From Massilia sp. HP4 (lineage in GTDB: Bacteria > Pseudomonadota > Gammaproteobacteria > Burkholderiales > Burkholderiaceae_D), in assembly GCF_005222695.1 (NCBI RefSeq), contig NZ_STGG01000012.1:310001-374000 (forward strand): a stretch of 64,000 nt of DNA, in the 5' to 3' direction. Positions 38,027 to 50,165 of this stretch are shown here, one piece after another. The translations under genes and the position numbers were made by a program. Under the pieces are notes generated by a model. It did no database searches. It saw only the letters and a list, made by a program, of their open reading frames with translations, and was not told the origin of the DNA. Each line of letters begins with the position of its first letter. Position 1 is the stretch's first letter.

Positions 38027-38449
38027 TTATTCTTCCAGGCTGCGATGCTCGATCTTGATGCAGTGGTTCATCACGACATCCAGCCCGGCGGCGCGCGCCA
38101 GGTCGGCGGCTGGCTGGTTCTCGATGTCGAGCTGCATCCACAGGCAGCCGGCGCGCACCGCGATCGCGTCGCGCGCGATCGGCCCGATGTCTTCGGACTT
38201 GCGGAAGCAGTCGACGATGTCGATGCGCTGGCCGCTGCTGGCCAGGGCGTCGGCCGCGTCTTGCAAGGTGGCGTAGACGGTCTCGCCGTGGATGGCCTGG
38301 CCGGCATAGCTGGGGTTGACGGGCAGGATACGGTAACCCTTGTGCTGCAAGTAGGCGCCCACTTCGTTGCTGGCACGGTCGCTCTTGTTGGACATGCCGA
38401 CGATGGCGATGGTCTTGCTGTCGCGGAGGATCTGGGCGATGGTTCTCAT
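38027..38449 (-). CDS. CoA-binding domain protein (YccU-like)
   Basis: A 140-residue Rossmann-like protein of the CoA_binding_2 family. Motifs are IAIVGMSNKSDRASNEVGAYL, RILPVNPSYAGQAIHGETVYATL and WMQLDIENQPAADLARAAGLDVVMNHCIKIEH. Binds CoA or acyl-CoA by family; physiological role unknown. Leftward, 69 bases upstream of the peroxidase gene. Confidence 0.92.
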   Translation of the reverse strand: MRTIAQILRDSKTIAIVGMSNKSDRASNEVGAYLQHKGYRILPVNPSYAGQAIHGETVYATLQDAADALASSGQRIDIVDCFRKSEDIGPIARDAIAVRAGCLWMQLDIENQPAADLARAAGLDVVMNHCIKIEHRSLEE

Positions 38450-38557
38450 GGTGTCTTGGTGTTGTTATCGTTGGGTCCAGCTTATCAGTTTGTATGCACT
38501 GGCGCTGCACGGCCAAACATGGAAAGATGACGGCTCATCCATCCTGAATAGTTCGAC

Positions 38558-39184
38558 ATGAGCCTTGCACCTGTTTCGCGTATCGGCGCCTTTCTTGCGC
38601 TGGCCTTTTCGATCGCCAGTGCGCACGGCGCCGATTCCCTGCACGACGTCGAACGCGCCATCGTGCCGGTTGCCAGCTGGGGCGGCACGCCGTCCGATGC
38701 GGCCAGGGCGCGCCGCCACCAGATCACCCACATCACGCTGCACCACCAGGGCGAGCCGTTCAAGCCGGGCACCGATCCGCAAGCCTACCTGCGCCGCCTG
38801 CAGGCCTGGTCGCGCGCCGAGAAGGGTTGGCTGGACATCCCCTACCACTACGTGATCGACCTGGACGGCCGCATCTACGGTGCGCGCGATATCGCGTATG
38901 CCGGCGACACCAATACCGACTACGATCCGAAGGGACATGCACTGATCGAGGTGGTCGGCAATTTCGAAGAGGTGGAACCGAACCGGCAGCAGCTCGATGC
39001 CGTGGTGCGCCTGATGGCGATGCTGGCGGCGAAACACAAGGTCTCGCTGGACGACATCCAGAGCCACCGCGATTATTCGGACAAGACCGTGTGCCCGGGC
39101 GAGAACCTGTACCGCTACGTGAAAGACGATTATTTCAGGCACAAGGTGGCCTTGCGCCTGGCGCAGGAGCAGGCCGCGCGCTAG
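38558..39184 (+). CDS. N-acetylmuramoyl-L-alanine amidase/PGRP family protein
   Basis: A 208-residue exported Amidase_2/PGRP-type protein that likely cleaves the amide bond between muramic acid and the peptide of peptidoglycan. Signal peptide in MSLAPVSRIGAFLALAFSIASAHGAD. Zinc ligands appear in HITLHHQG and in SHRDYSDKTVCPGENLYRY (His and the following Cys); YHYVIDLDGRIYGAR is the characteristic core. Could act in cell-wall turnover or recycling. Divergent from the CoA-binding gene. Confidence 0.9.
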   Translation: MSLAPVSRIGAFLALAFSIASAHGADSLHDVERAIVPVASWGGTPSDAARARRHQITHITLHHQGEPFKPGTDPQAYLRRLQAWSRAEKGWLDIPYHYVIDLDGRIYGARDIAYAGDTNTDYDPKGHALIEVVGNFEEVEPNRQQLDAVVRLMAMLAAKHKVSLDDIQSHRDYSDKTVCPGENLYRYVKDDYFRHKVALRLAQEQAAR

Positions 39185-39207
39185 AACGCGGCCTGTTCAG
39201 TTAGCGC

Positions 39208-40887
39208 TTACTTTACGCGTGTGCCAGGCGTGGCCTGGCCGTTCTGGTGCAGCACCAGCCGCGGCGCCCCATCGGCCGCCTTCTCGAACCGGATCTCGGC
39301 ATTCACGTCGCGCGAGAAGTACACGTCGTCGCTGGCCGGGAAGATCTCGACCCTGGCCTGTCCGGTCGCCTGCGCATAGTAGCGATCGCCCTCGCGGCTG
39401 ACCGCCATCGTGAACTGCGGCGCCAGCTGGTAGGTGCCGGCCCAGGCATCGAAGCGGGCGTTGTCGACCTTGACCGCCGCCCGTTCCGGCGGCGCATCGC
39501 CGATGCGCACACTGCGCACCCGTTCGCCTTCGTTGTCGACCGTGACGTGGCTGACCTTGCCCTCCCCATCGCGTTCGAATTCGAAGCGCGCCAGCGTTCC
39601 CGGAACGTAGAAGCCATTCTTCGAATAGGCCTTGAGGGCCACCGGCGAGCGGTCGCCACGCGCCATCATGAGCTTACCGTCGCGGGTGGTGAAGCTGCGT
39701 TTATCCTCGTCGTCGGTCTCGTAGATGCCGGCGAAGGCATCGAGCGCTTTCGCATCGAGCGCGATCTCCTTCGGCTCGATGAACGGCTTGCCCATCGCCA
39801 GCGCCGCCGCCTTCTTGGCCAGCACTTCGGGGTGGACATTGCCGCTGTCGGAATTGGACAGCACCGCCACAAAGACCTTCTGTTCCGGCAGGCGCAGCGC
39901 ATAGGTACGGAAGCCGTTGATGCCGCCGCCGTGGTGGACGACCGGCGTGCCTTGCAGCTTGCCGACCGCCCAGCCGTAGCCATAATCAGTCGACTCCTCA
40001 GGATTGAGCTTGTAGGGCGTGAAGGCCAGCTTCCAGCTCGCTGGTTTCAACAGCTTGCCGGACGCGATGGCGGCGTCCCATTTCGCCAGGTCGTCGACGG
40101 TGGACACCAGCGCGCCGGCGGCATACGGCTGGCTCATGGACAGCGGCTGCGCCAGGCCGTATCCCTTTTCTTGCGCGCTGTAGCCGGCCGCGCGTGGCGC
40201 GTTCGAGCGCTCGGCGCCTTCATAGGCCGTGTCCTTCATGCCCAGCGGCGTGAAGATACGCTGTTCCAGGAACTTCGCATAAGTGAGCCCGGATACTTGC
40301 TCGATGATCGCGCCGAGCAGGAAGTAGCCGCTGTTGTTGTAGTTGAACTTGGTGCCCGGCTCGAACTCGAGCGGGTCGTTCTTGAAGCCGTCGATCATCT
40401 GGGCGACCGACAGGTCTTTCGCCATCCCCGCCACATAGTTCGGCTTGCTGGTATAGCTGGCGATGCCCGAGGTATGGGTCAGCAGGTGCTCGATCGTGAT
40501 GACCTTGCCGCCGGTAGGATAGTCGGGGAAGAAACGGGTAACCGGATCGTTCAGGGCCAGCTTGCCTTCGTCGGCCAGCATCAGGATCGCCACCGCCGTG
40601 AACTGCTTGGTGATCGAGCCCAGGCGCAGCACGGTGCCGGGCGTCAGCGGGGTCTTGGCCGTGATGTCGGCGGCGCCATAGGCCTTTCGGAGCACCGTCT
40701 TGCCGTCCTTGACCACGATCACCGTGGCGCCGGGGTCGTCCGCCTTGTACTGGGGCTTGAAGATCGCATCGAGCTTGCCGGCCAGGGATTGCGTGGCGGC
40801 GGCCTTGGTGGCTGGCTGCTGCGCTTGCGCGAGCACGGGATTCGACAGCAGGATGACAGCAACGGCGACGGCGGAGAGTTTCAGCAT
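39208..40887 (-). CDS. Beta-lactamase-fold serine hydrolase
   Basis: A 559-residue exported class C-type serine hydrolase (Beta-lactamase family, Pfam-like). Signal peptide MLKLSAVAVAVILLSNPVLAQ. Active site SxxK: Ser91-Ile-Thr-Lys94 in RLGSITKQF; YxN as Tyr183-Asn-Asn in FNYNNSGY; the third motif region VVHHGGGINGF. A C-terminal region of about 180 residues is a beta-rich accessory domain. It could be a D-aminopeptidase, esterase or PBP-like enzyme; resistance to beta-lactams is not implied. Confidence 0.88.
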   Translation of the reverse strand: MLKLSAVAVAVILLSNPVLAQAQQPATKAAATQSLAGKLDAIFKPQYKADDPGATVIVVKDGKTVLRKAYGAADITAKTPLTPGTVLRLGSITKQFTAVAILMLADEGKLALNDPVTRFFPDYPTGGKVITIEHLLTHTSGIASYTSKPNYVAGMAKDLSVAQMIDGFKNDPLEFEPGTKFNYNNSGYFLLGAIIEQVSGLTYAKFLEQRIFTPLGMKDTAYEGAERSNAPRAAGYSAQEKGYGLAQPLSMSQPYAAGALVSTVDDLAKWDAAIASGKLLKPASWKLAFTPYKLNPEESTDYGYGWAVGKLQGTPVVHHGGGINGFRTYALRLPEQKVFVAVLSNSDSGNVHPEVLAKKAAALAMGKPFIEPKEIALDAKALDAFAGIYETDDEDKRSFTTRDGKLMMARGDRSPVALKAYSKNGFYVPGTLARFEFERDGEGKVSHVTVDNEGERVRSVRIGDAPPERAAVKVDNARFDAWAGTYQLAPQFTMAVSREGDRYYAQATGQARVEIFPASDDVYFSRDVNAEIRFEKAADGAPRLVLHQNGQATPGTRVK

Positions 40888-41003
40888 GATCGACTACCCT
40901 TCTTGGCGAGTTGTATTCTTGATACTGTAACTCTGCCTTATGGGTAGCGGTGAAAAATCCGACGAACGGCAATTCGGGCCGACGGACTGCTGGACAAGGA
41001 CTA

Positions 41004-41030
41004 TAAAAAAAGGCAGCCCGCAGGCTGCCT
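41004..41030 (-). terminator. Rho-independent terminator of the atp operon
   Basis: AGGCAGCC / GGCTGCCT stem with a 4-base loop, followed on the minus strand by a run of T, 24 bases past the atpC stop. Confidence 0.9.
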
Positions 41031-41053
41031 CTTCATTGCCGAGCTTGTTCAGC

Positions 41054-41476
41054 TCAACGGCCTTTCGACCGCAGCTTCTGGATCGCCGCCAACTGCGCAA
41101 TCGCCGCGGCCATTTCGGCCTGGGCTTTCGCATAGTCGATGGTCGACTCCTTGTTCAGCATAAGCTCTTCAGCCTGCTTCTTGGCTGCCGTTGCTTTCGC
41201 TTCGTCCAGGTCGGCGCCGCGGATCGCGGTGTCGGCCAGCACGGTCACGCCGTTCGGCTGCACTTCGAGGATACCGCCGGCTACGAAGACGAACTCTTCG
41301 CCGCCGCCGGCCACCTGGATGCGCACGGCGCCCGGGCGGATGCGCGTGATCAGCGGGGTGTGCTTCGGGTAGATACCCAGCTCACCCGCTTCACCCGGCA
41401 ACGCGACGAATTCGGCCTGGCCGGAGAAGATCTGCTCTTCGGCCGAGACTACGTCAACGAGAAATGTGTTTGCCAT
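41054..41476 (-). CDS. atpC: ATP synthase epsilon subunit
   Basis: Regulatory F1 subunit of the central stalk. 140 residues: N-terminal beta-sandwich ([44 protein letters not shown]) and a C-terminal helical hairpin rich in Ala/Lys/Glu. Last gene of the leftward atp operon, 32 bases after atpD and followed by the terminator. Confidence 0.97.
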   Translation of the reverse strand: MANTFLVDVVSAEEQIFSGQAEFVALPGEAGELGIYPKHTPLITRIRPGAVRIQVAGGGEEFVFVAGGILEVQPNGVTVLADTAIRGADLDEAKATAAKKQAEELMLNKESTIDYAKAQAEMAAAIAQLAAIQKLRSKGR

Positions 41477-41508
41477 GTGTGTCCTTCAATGTGAATGAAG
41501 AAGCCGAC

Positions 41509-42969
<1,461 letters not shown>

Positions 42970-43845
42970 TTAGACGGCGGCAGCCCCGGAAACGATCTCG
43001 GAGAGTTCTTTGGTAATCGCAGCCTGGCGGGTCTTGTTGTAGACCAGCTTCAGGTCGCTGATGACGCTGCCGGCGTTATCGCTCGCGGCCTTCATCGCGA
43101 CCATACGCGCCGATTGCTCGGACGCCAGGTTTTCTGCCACCGCCTGGTACACCAGCGCTTCCACGTAACGCACCAGCAGTTCGTCGATGACGACCTGTGC
43201 TTCCGGTTCGTAGATGTAGTCCCAGCCATGGGCGCCTGCGTCGGCTTCCAGCGCCTTGGCTGGCAGCGGAAGCAGTTGCTCGACCATTGCTTCTTGCTTC
43301 ATCGTGTTGATGAACTTGGTGTAGCACAGGTAGACAGCATCGAGCTTGCCTTCCTGGTACGCGTCCAGCATCACTTTGACCGGTCCGATCAGCTTGTCCA
43401 GTTGCGGTGCGTCGCCCAGCTGGGTCGCTTGCGACACCAGCTTCATGCCGACGCGGTTCAGGAAGCCCAGGCCCTTGTTGCCGATGGCGACAGCCTCGAC
43501 ACGGTTGCCCAATTGCTCCTGCTCACGCGCCTTCTGCGTTACCTGGCGCAGGATGTTGGTGTTCATGCCGCCGCACAGACCCTTGTCGGTCGTGATGACG
43601 ATGAAACCAACGGTCTTTGCCGACACGCCCTTGGCTTGCGCCATGAATGCGTGCGTGTACTCCGGGTTTGCGTTGGCCAGATTGGCGGTGATATTACGAA
43701 CCTTGTCACTGTAGGGACGGGCGGCGCGCATGCGATCCTGCGCCTTGCGCATTTTCGATGCGGCGACCATTTCCATCGCCTTGGTGATCTTCTTCGTATT
43801 CTCTACGCTCTTGATCTTGCCACGAATCTCTTTGCCTGCTGCCAT
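42970..43845 (-). CDS. atpG: ATP synthase gamma subunit
   Basis: Central rotor shaft of F1. 291 residues with the conserved N-terminal [33 protein letters not shown] and the C-terminal [42 protein letters not shown]. Lies between atpA and atpD with 56-57-base gaps. Confidence 0.98.
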   Translation of the reverse strand: MAAGKEIRGKIKSVENTKKITKAMEMVAASKMRKAQDRMRAARPYSDKVRNITANLANANPEYTHAFMAQAKGVSAKTVGFIVITTDKGLCGGMNTNILRQVTQKAREQEQLGNRVEAVAIGNKGLGFLNRVGMKLVSQATQLGDAPQLDKLIGPVKVMLDAYQEGKLDAVYLCYTKFINTMKQEAMVEQLLPLPAKALEADAGAHGWDYIYEPEAQVVIDELLVRYVEALVYQAVAENLASEQSARMVAMKAASDNAGSVISDLKLVYNKTRQAAITKELSEIVSGAAAV

Positions 43846-43901
43846 GAGTCCTTACTCCTTCCGGGCACCGGCGCCACCCGCGGGCGGCGCCGGTCCATCA
43901 A

Positions 43902-45443
43902 TTAATATGCGCCGGATTTCTTGAAATCAGCAACAGCGGCGGCCAGCAGTGCTTCGCTGTCCTTGTCCAGTTGCTTGGTTTCGTCGATCTTCGACAGCAG
44001 GGACGCATGACCCGACTTCAGGAAGGCGTGCAGGCCGTGTTCGAATGGCAGCACTTTCTTGACTTCGATATCGTCCAGGTAGCCCTTGTTGACGGCGAAC
44101 AGCGATGCCGCCATCAGCGAGGTCGACAGCGGCGAGAACTGCGGCTGCTTGAGCAGCTCGGTCACGCGCGCGCCGCGGTCCAGCTGCTTGCGGGTCGATT
44201 CGTCCAGGTCCGATGCGAACTGCGCGAATGCAGCCAGTTCACGGTACTGCGCCAGGTCGGTACGGATACCGCCCGACAGGCCCTTGATGACCTTGGTCTG
44301 GGCGGCGCCACCGACGCGCGACACCGAGATACCGGCGTTGATCGCAGGACGGATACCGGCGTTGAACAGCGAGGTCTCCAGGAAGATCTGGCCGTCGGTA
44401 ATCGAAATCACGTTGGTCGGCACGAAGGCCGAGACGTCGCCTGCTTGCGTTTCGATGATCGGCAGTGCGGTCAGCGAACCGGTCTTGCCGGTGACGGCGC
44501 CGTTGGTGAACTTCTCGACGTAGTCGGCGTTCACGCGGGCTGCGCGCTCGAGCAGACGGCTGTGCAGGTAGAACACGTCGCCTGGGTAGGCTTCGCGGCC
44601 TGGTGGGCGGCGCAGCAGCAGCGAAATCTGGCGATAGGCAACTGCTTGCTTCGACAGGTCATCATAGACGATCAGCGCGTCTTCGCCGCGGTCGCGGAAG
44701 TATTCGCCCATCGCGCAGCCCGAGTAGGCCGAGATGTACTGCATTGCAGCCGATTCCGACGCCGATGCGGCCACGACGATGGTGTATTCCATCGCGCCGT
44801 GGGTTTCCAGCGAGCGCACGATGTTCTTGATGGTCGATGCTTTTTGACCGATCGCGACGTACACGCAGGTGACGCCTTGACCTTTCTGGTTGATGATCGC
44901 GTCGACAGCGACAGCCGATTTACCGGTCTGGCGGTCGCCGATGATCAGCTCACGCTGGCCACGGCCAATCGGCACCATCGCGTCGATCGACTTGATGCCG
45001 GTCTGCATAGGCTGCGACACCGATTCGCGGGCGATGACGCCTGGCGCGATCTTTTCGATCGGGGCGGTCAGCTTGGCATCGATCGGACCTTTGCCGTCGA
45101 TCGGCTGGCCCAGGGCGTTGACCACGCGGCCACGCAGTTCAGGACCGATCGGCACTTCCAGGATACGGCCGGTGGTCTTGACGATGTCGCCTTCCGAGAT
45201 GTGCTCGTAAGCACCCAGGATGACGGAGCCGACCGAGTCGCGCTCGAGGTTCATCGCCAGGCCAAAGGTGTTGCCTGGGAATTCCAGCATCTCGCCCTGC
45301 ATCACGTCCGACAGACCGTGGATGCGGCAGATACCGTCGGCGACCGAGATCACGGTGCCCTGGTTGCGGACGTCGGCAGTGGCTTCGAGGCCCTGGATCC
45401 GGCTCTTGATCAGCTCGCTGATTTCAGATGGGTTAAGTTGCAT
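43902..45443 (-). CDS. atpA: ATP synthase alpha subunit
   Basis: Non-catalytic nucleotide-binding F1 subunit. 513 residues beginning [17 protein letters not shown]; five upstream codons are in frame but only this ATG matches the family. P-loop GDRQTGKSA at about 169-177 and the C-terminal helical domain. Position 78 bases after atpH. Confidence 0.98.
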   Translation of the reverse strand: MQLNPSEISELIKSRIQGLEATADVRNQGTVISVADGICRIHGLSDVMQGEMLEFPGNTFGLAMNLERDSVGSVILGAYEHISEGDIVKTTGRILEVPIGPELRGRVVNALGQPIDGKGPIDAKLTAPIEKIAPGVIARESVSQPMQTGIKSIDAMVPIGRGQRELIIGDRQTGKSAVAVDAIINQKGQGVTCVYVAIGQKASTIKNIVRSLETHGAMEYTIVVAASASESAAMQYISAYSGCAMGEYFRDRGEDALIVYDDLSKQAVAYRQISLLLRRPPGREAYPGDVFYLHSRLLERAARVNADYVEKFTNGAVTGKTGSLTALPIIETQAGDVSAFVPTNVISITDGQIFLETSLFNAGIRPAINAGISVSRVGGAAQTKVIKGLSGGIRTDLAQYRELAAFAQFASDLDESTRKQLDRGARVTELLKQPQFSPLSTSLMAASLFAVNKGYLDDIEVKKVLPFEHGLHAFLKSGHASLLSKIDETKQLDKDSEALLAAAVADFKKSGAY

Positions 45444-45521
45444 GCTTGCTAACTCCAATTATAGTTTCTTGATGCGTAGGGCAAGGGCGGGACGTCGGCC
45501 GATGCGAGTGCACACTATCGA

Positions 45522-46055
45522 TTACGATGCCAGTGCAACGTGCATCCGTTGCAGCTTGGCGCGTACCGAGGTATCGAGCACTTCGTCACCAACGACCACG
45601 CGCACACCACCGATCAGCGAGGGATCCACTGTTACCGTTGGGTTCAGCTTGCGGCCAAATTTCTTTTCCAGCGTGGCGGCCAACTGCGACAGCTGGTCGG
45701 CCGACATGTCGAACGCGCTGAAGATGGTCGCGTCGGCTGCGCCTTCGCTGGCGTTTTTCAGGAGCGCGAACTGGGCGCTGATTTCCGGCAGCAGGTTGAT
45801 GCGGCCGTTTTCAGCCAGCATCGCGATGAAATTCTTCGCTTCTGCAGTCAGCGGAGCCTTGACCAGCGACGCAATCGTGTCCGCCAGTTGTGCGTGCGTG
45901 ACGTGCGGGTTGCTGGCGAAGGCCTGCACATCGGAGTTGGCGCCGATCTGGCCCAGTTCCGACGCGATGGCCGACCACGCGTTCAGGTCGCCGGTTTGGG
46001 CGACACGGAACAGCGCTTCGGCGTAAGGGCGGGCGACGGTTGCGAGTTCTGCCAT
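45522..46055 (-). CDS. atpH: ATP synthase delta subunit
   Basis: Peripheral stalk subunit linking F1 to Fo. 177 residues: N-terminal helical domain ([23 protein letters not shown]) and a C-terminal beta/alpha domain with [33 protein letters not shown]. Two bases after atpF, so tightly coupled. Confidence 0.97.
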   Translation of the reverse strand: MAELATVARPYAEALFRVAQTGDLNAWSAIASELGQIGANSDVQAFASNPHVTHAQLADTIASLVKAPLTAEAKNFIAMLAENGRINLLPEISAQFALLKNASEGAADATIFSAFDMSADQLSQLAATLEKKFGRKLNPTVTVDPSLIGGVRVVVGDEVLDTSVRAKLQRMHVALAS

Positions 46056-46057
46056 GA

Positions 46058-46528
46058 TCAGAGCTCGGTCGACAGTTTCGACAGCAGGTCGGCGTGGGCC
46101 GCTGCGTTCACTTCACGCTTGAGGATCTGCTCGGCGCCGGCAACCGCGAGGGTTGCAACCTGGCCACGCAGTTCTTCGCGCGCGCGAGTCACTTGCTGTT
46201 CGGCGTCCGCCTTGGCGGCAGCGACGATGCGTGCGCCTTCTTCGGTGGCGGTACGCTTGGCTTCTTCGATGATCGCAGCCGCGCGCTTTTCGGCGTCGAC
46301 GATGCGCTTCTGGACTTCGTCACGGGCGCCAGCCAGTTCGGTCTGGACGCGCTTTTCGGCGGCAGCCAGGTCAGCCTTGCCGCGATCGGCGGCGGCCAGG
46401 CCACTCGCGATCTTCGCGGCGCGCTCGTCGAGCGCCTTCATCAGCGGCGGCCACACGAATTTCATCGTGAACAGTGCCAGGATGAAGAAAACCACGAGCT
46501 GAGCAATCAGGGTTGCATTGAGGTTCAC
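46058..46528 (-). CDS. atpF: ATP synthase b subunit
   Basis: Peripheral stalk subunit of Fo. 156 residues: one N-terminal membrane helix ([20 protein letters not shown]) followed by a long, charged helical region (VEE-free, Ala/Glu/Lys/Arg-rich) forming the stalk dimer. 77 bases after atpE. Confidence 0.97.
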   Translation of the reverse strand: MNLNATLIAQLVVFFILALFTMKFVWPPLMKALDERAAKIASGLAAADRGKADLAAAEKRVQTELAGARDEVQKRIVDAEKRAAAIIEEAKRTATEEGARIVAAAKADAEQQVTRAREELRGQVATLAVAGAEQILKREVNAAAHADLLSKLSTEL

Positions 46529-46605
46529 GGGGTTATCCTTCTTACAGAAACACGGATGCCGAACCAGAAACTGGTTCGGCCCTTCAAGATCTCGAGACGC
46601 GAGTC

Positions 46606-46866
<261 letters not shown>

Positions 46867-46938
46867 TTAAATTGAAAACTAAATTAAAAACTACAACTTC
46901 TTTACAACCACTATCTAGTTCGATGCTTGCGGCGCCGA

Positions 46939-47772
46939 TCAGTGGCCTTCGTGGGCCTGACCGAGGTAGACCAGCGTCAGCATCATGAAGATGAATGCCT
47001 GCAGGATCACGATCAGGATGTGGAAGATCGCCCAGATGGAACCGGCAATCACGTGGCCGATGAAACCGAACATCGTCGCGGTTCCGCCCAGCAGTGCGAT
47101 CAAGAGGAACAGCAGTTCGCCGGCAAACATGTTACCGAACAGTCGCATACCGAGCGACACCATTTTTGCTGCGTATTCGATGATGTTCAGGAGCAGGTTG
47201 AACGGCGCCATCCAGATGCCGAACGGTGCTGCGAACAGCTCGTGGAGCCAGCCGCCCAGGCCCTTGATCTTGATGCCGTAGTAGAACATCAGCAGGAGCA
47301 CGCCCAGTGACATGCCGATCGGCGCGTTCAGGTCGGCGGTCGGGACCACACGGTGATACGGGAAGATGTGCTCGACGCCGAAGGCGGCGAACATCCATGC
47401 AAAGATGTCGACCGGCAGCAAGTCCAGCGCGTTCATCAGGACGATCCAGACGAACACCGTCAGGGCCAGCGGCGCGATGAAGCTGCGGTCGCCGTGCACG
47501 ATGGTCTTGGCCTGGTCATCGACCATCTCGAACAGCATTTCGACGAAGGCCTGGAAACGGCCAGGAACGCCCGACGTCGCCTTGCGCGCGGCTGCCCACA
47601 TGAACAGGCAGGCGGTCAGGCCCATCGCGATCGACCAGAACATCGTGTCGTAGTGGATGACCGAAAAATCGACCGGACCGACCTGGTACTGGTTCTTCAG
47701 GTGGCCCAGGTGGTGAACGATGTATTCTGATGCGGTGGGCGCGTGCGCTGCGCCGTCTACTGGAGTCGCCAT
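46939..47772 (-). CDS. atpB: ATP synthase a subunit
   Basis: Fo stator subunit forming the proton half-channels. 277 residues with about five or six membrane helices, the essential Arg in [15 protein letters not shown], and an N-terminal extension of about 35 residues before the first helix. Four bases downstream of atpI. Confidence 0.97.
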   Translation of the reverse strand: MATPVDGAAHAPTASEYIVHHLGHLKNQYQVGPVDFSVIHYDTMFWSIAMGLTACLFMWAAARKATSGVPGRFQAFVEMLFEMVDDQAKTIVHGDRSFIAPLALTVFVWIVLMNALDLLPVDIFAWMFAAFGVEHIFPYHRVVPTADLNAPIGMSLGVLLLMFYYGIKIKGLGGWLHELFAAPFGIWMAPFNLLLNIIEYAAKMVSLGMRLFGNMFAGELLFLLIALLGGTATMFGFIGHVIAGSIWAIFHILIVILQAFIFMMLTLVYLGQAHEGH

Positions 47773-47776
47773 GTCG

Positions 47777-48112
47777 TCATTGCCTAAATAATAAGATGAT
47801 GTAACTTTTCAGTGCCACGATGATCCCGGCGACCAGTGCCAGCCAGTTGAGATCGCGGTACAGCCACGCCGTCGCGCCCAGGAGCGCCAGCGTCAATGCA
47901 ATCTTTACAAATTCCCAGATGAAAAATGTCGCGGGAGAAGCCGTTCCAGATGCGGAAGCGGCAAACAAGCGCACTGCCATGATCCCGTTGGGCACGACAC
48001 AACACAAACCGCCCAGTACAGCCGAAATCATCGCAGCCCATCCCCCCAGTAGTGCGGCGATGGCGCCAACGACTACCGTTGCTATCAACTGCAGGGATAC
48101 GATACGCAGCAT
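47777..48112 (-). CDS. atpI: ATP synthase subunit I
   Basis: Small membrane protein (111 residues, about four helices) encoded first in many atp operons; helps c-ring assembly and may affect Mg2+. The hydrophobic run [21 protein letters not shown] starts the protein and [17 protein letters not shown] follows. First gene of the operon. Confidence 0.9.
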   Translation of the reverse strand: MLRIVSLQLIATVVVGAIAALLGGWAAMISAVLGGLCCVVPNGIMAVRLFAASASGTASPATFFIWEFVKIALTLALLGATAWLYRDLNWLALVAGIIVALKSYIILLFRQ

Positions 48113-48180
48113 ATTCTTTTAGGTCTTAAGCCAGCGTATTTTGGACGAACTACGATGTGGTAATTACATGAAACGCCGGA

Positions 48181-48210
48181 ATTATAAGTGGTTATACGGA
48201 CGTGAGTCAA
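48181..48210 (-). promoter_or_regulatory. Promoter of the atp operon
   Basis: On the minus strand TTGACT (48205-48210, five of six consensus) and TATAAT (48181-48186, perfect) with an 18-base spacer. Transcription would begin near 48174, about 62 bases before atpI. The strong match fits the high demand for the operon. Confidence 0.75.
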
Positions 48211-48463
48211 ACGATTCGCAACTTATAACTGCTCCGTAAAGATGACGAAAATGTGACAATTTACTGACGGAATGAGCAATATTTTCAGTAACTTAACGCG
48301 AAATGGTGTATTGCGGGGGATGTGACAATTCGAGGTGAGTGAGCGTGTACTGACGTTGCTCGGTGGTAGCAAAAGTGGTGATAGCGCTATCGCCGCTGCG
48401 GTCGGCCGAACGCGCAGAGGCTACCGCGACCGACCGGGTAGCCTCCCTGCGTTTTCCGCATTC
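48211..48463. other. Intergenic region between atp promoter and parB
   Basis: An AT-rich stretch without genes. It holds two direct copies of ATGTGACAATT (48251-48261 and 48320-48330) and a 9-bp hairpin GAGGCTACC/GGTAGCCTC (48417-48445) just past parB that lacks a T-run. Together with the promoter and atpI leader the gene-free span is 351 bases (48113-48463). Confidence 0.6.
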
Positions 48464-49342
48464 TTAGGCGCGCAAACGTGCAAGCACGCCGTCGAGGATG
48501 TCGAGGTCGGCGAAGTCGATGATCATCTGCCCCTTCCCTTTCGTTCCCATCTTGAACACGACCGGCGTCGCCAGGCGATCCGAGAGTTCTTCTTCGAGGC
48601 GCACGATATCGCCCGGCTTGTCCTTCGCGCGTGCCGGCATGGCCGGCGCGTTCTGTTCCTCAAGCGCGCGCGCGACCAGCTTCTCGGTCTCGCGCACCGA
48701 CAGGCGACGGGCGACGACGTGACTGGCCAGCGCGATCTGGTTCGCGCTATCGACCGCGAGCAAGGCACGGGCATGGCCCATGTCGATATCCCCTGCCATC
48801 AGCATGGTCTGCACCGGCTGCGCGAGATTGATCAGGCGCAGCAGGTTCGACACCGCGCTGCGCGAACGGCCGACCGCGCCCGCGGCCTGCTCATGCGTGA
48901 AGTTGAAATCCGAGATCAGGCGTTGGATGCCCTGCGCTTCTTCCAGCGGGTTCAGGTCTTCGCGCTGCATGTTCTCGATCAGGGCCATCGCGGCGGCGGC
49001 CTGGTCGTCGACGTCGCGCACCAGCACCGGGATCTCGTCCAGGCCCGCCATCTGCGCCGCACGGAAGCGCCGCTCGCCGGCGATGATCTCGTACGGCGTG
49101 CCGCTGCCCGCCGGCAGCGGGCGCACCAGCACCGGCTGCATGATGCCCTGGGTCTTGATCGAGGCGGCCAGCTCGGACAGGCTTACTTCGTCCATGCGGG
49201 TACGCGGTTGATACTTGCCGGCCTGGATCTGGGTGACCGCCAGCACCGAAGGCAGGTTGCTTGCGGCGGGCGCGGCGTCCATGTCGCCGCCGAGCAGGGC
49301 GTCGAGGCCGCGGCCCAGTCCCTTGAGTTTTTTGGTTGCCAT
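48464..49342 (-). CDS. parB: Chromosome partitioning protein ParB
   Basis: CTPase DNA-binding protein that loads at parS sites and spreads along DNA to organise origin segregation. 292 residues: N-terminal MATKKLKGLGRGLDALLGGDM, typical of chromosomal ParB; ParB/Srx domain with GERRFRAAQMAGLDEIPVLVR and the AMALIENMQREDLNPLEEA motif; HTH with EQAAGAVGRSRSAVSNLLRL; C-terminal dimer domain. The ATG at 49342 is chosen for that N-terminus. 23 bases after parA. Confidence 0.97.
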   Translation of the reverse strand: MATKKLKGLGRGLDALLGGDMDAAPAASNLPSVLAVTQIQAGKYQPRTRMDEVSLSELAASIKTQGIMQPVLVRPLPAGSGTPYEIIAGERRFRAAQMAGLDEIPVLVRDVDDQAAAAMALIENMQREDLNPLEEAQGIQRLISDFNFTHEQAAGAVGRSRSAVSNLLRLINLAQPVQTMLMAGDIDMGHARALLAVDSANQIALASHVVARRLSVRETEKLVARALEEQNAPAMPARAKDKPGDIVRLEEELSDRLATPVVFKMGTKGKGQMIIDFADLDILDGVLARLRA

Positions 49343-49365
49343 TGTCGTGTCAGCTCTCTTGGTGA

Positions 49366-50136
49366 TTACATGGTCTTGATGCGCTGGACCATTTCCGCGC
49401 CAAAGGCGATATACGCCTGCGCGCCCTTCGACGACGGATCGAAGGTCACGCCCGGGATGCCGTAGGACGGGGCTTCGGCCAGGCGGACGTTGCGCGGGAT
49501 GATGGTCTTGAACACCTTGTCGCCGAAGTGCTGCTCGAGCTGGTTCGAGACCTGCTGCGACAAGGTCATGCGTGGATCGAACATCACCCGCAACAGGCCA
49601 ATGATCTTGAGGTCGGTGTTCAGGTTGGCGTGCACCTTCTTGATCGTGTTGACCAGGTCGGACAGGCCTTCGAGCGCGTAGTACTCGCACTGCATCGGGA
49701 TGATCACGCCGTGCGCGGCGCACAGGCCGTTCAAGGTGAGCAGCGACAGCGCGGGCGGGCAATCGATGAGGATGAAATCGTAGTCGGCGTCGACCGCGGC
49801 CAGCCCATCCTTCAGGCGGCGTTCGCGGTTCTCGAGCGAGACCATTTCGACTTCGGCGCCGGCCAGCTCGCGGTTGGCGGGCAGCACGTCGAAGCGGCCG
49901 GCCTCGGAACGCACGCGCGCCCCGGCCACGTCCGACTCACCGAGCAGTACCTGGTAGATCGACGATTCCAGCTCGGCCTTGTTGATGCCGGCGCCCATGG
50001 TGGCATTGCCCTGCGGGTCGAGGTCGACCAGCAGCACGCGCTGGTCAAGCTTTGCCAGGCCCGCGGACAGGTTGACGGAGGTGGTGGTCTTGCCGACGCC
50101 ACCCTTCTGGTTCGCAACGCAAAAAATCTTCGCCAT
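49366..50136 (-). CDS. parA: Chromosome partitioning ATPase ParA
   Basis: Deviant Walker ATPase that moves ParB-parS complexes. 256 residues starting MAKIFCVANQKGGVGKTT, with Walker A at 11-18, LLVDLDPQGNATMGAG and FILIDCPPALSLLTLNGL. Co-transcribed with parB. The 113-base gap to rsmG is almost entirely a 9-bp tandem array that lies 29 bases upstream of its start. Confidence 0.97.
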   Translation of the reverse strand: MAKIFCVANQKGGVGKTTTSVNLSAGLAKLDQRVLLVDLDPQGNATMGAGINKAELESSIYQVLLGESDVAGARVRSEAGRFDVLPANRELAGAEVEMVSLENRERRLKDGLAAVDADYDFILIDCPPALSLLTLNGLCAAHGVIIPMQCEYYALEGLSDLVNTIKKVHANLNTDLKIIGLLRVMFDPRMTLSQQVSNQLEQHFGDKVFKTIIPRNVRLAEAPSYGIPGVTFDPSSKGAQAYIAFGAEMVQRIKTM

Positions 50137-50165
50137 CTATTCTCTTTCTTGAAAGCGGCTACAAG

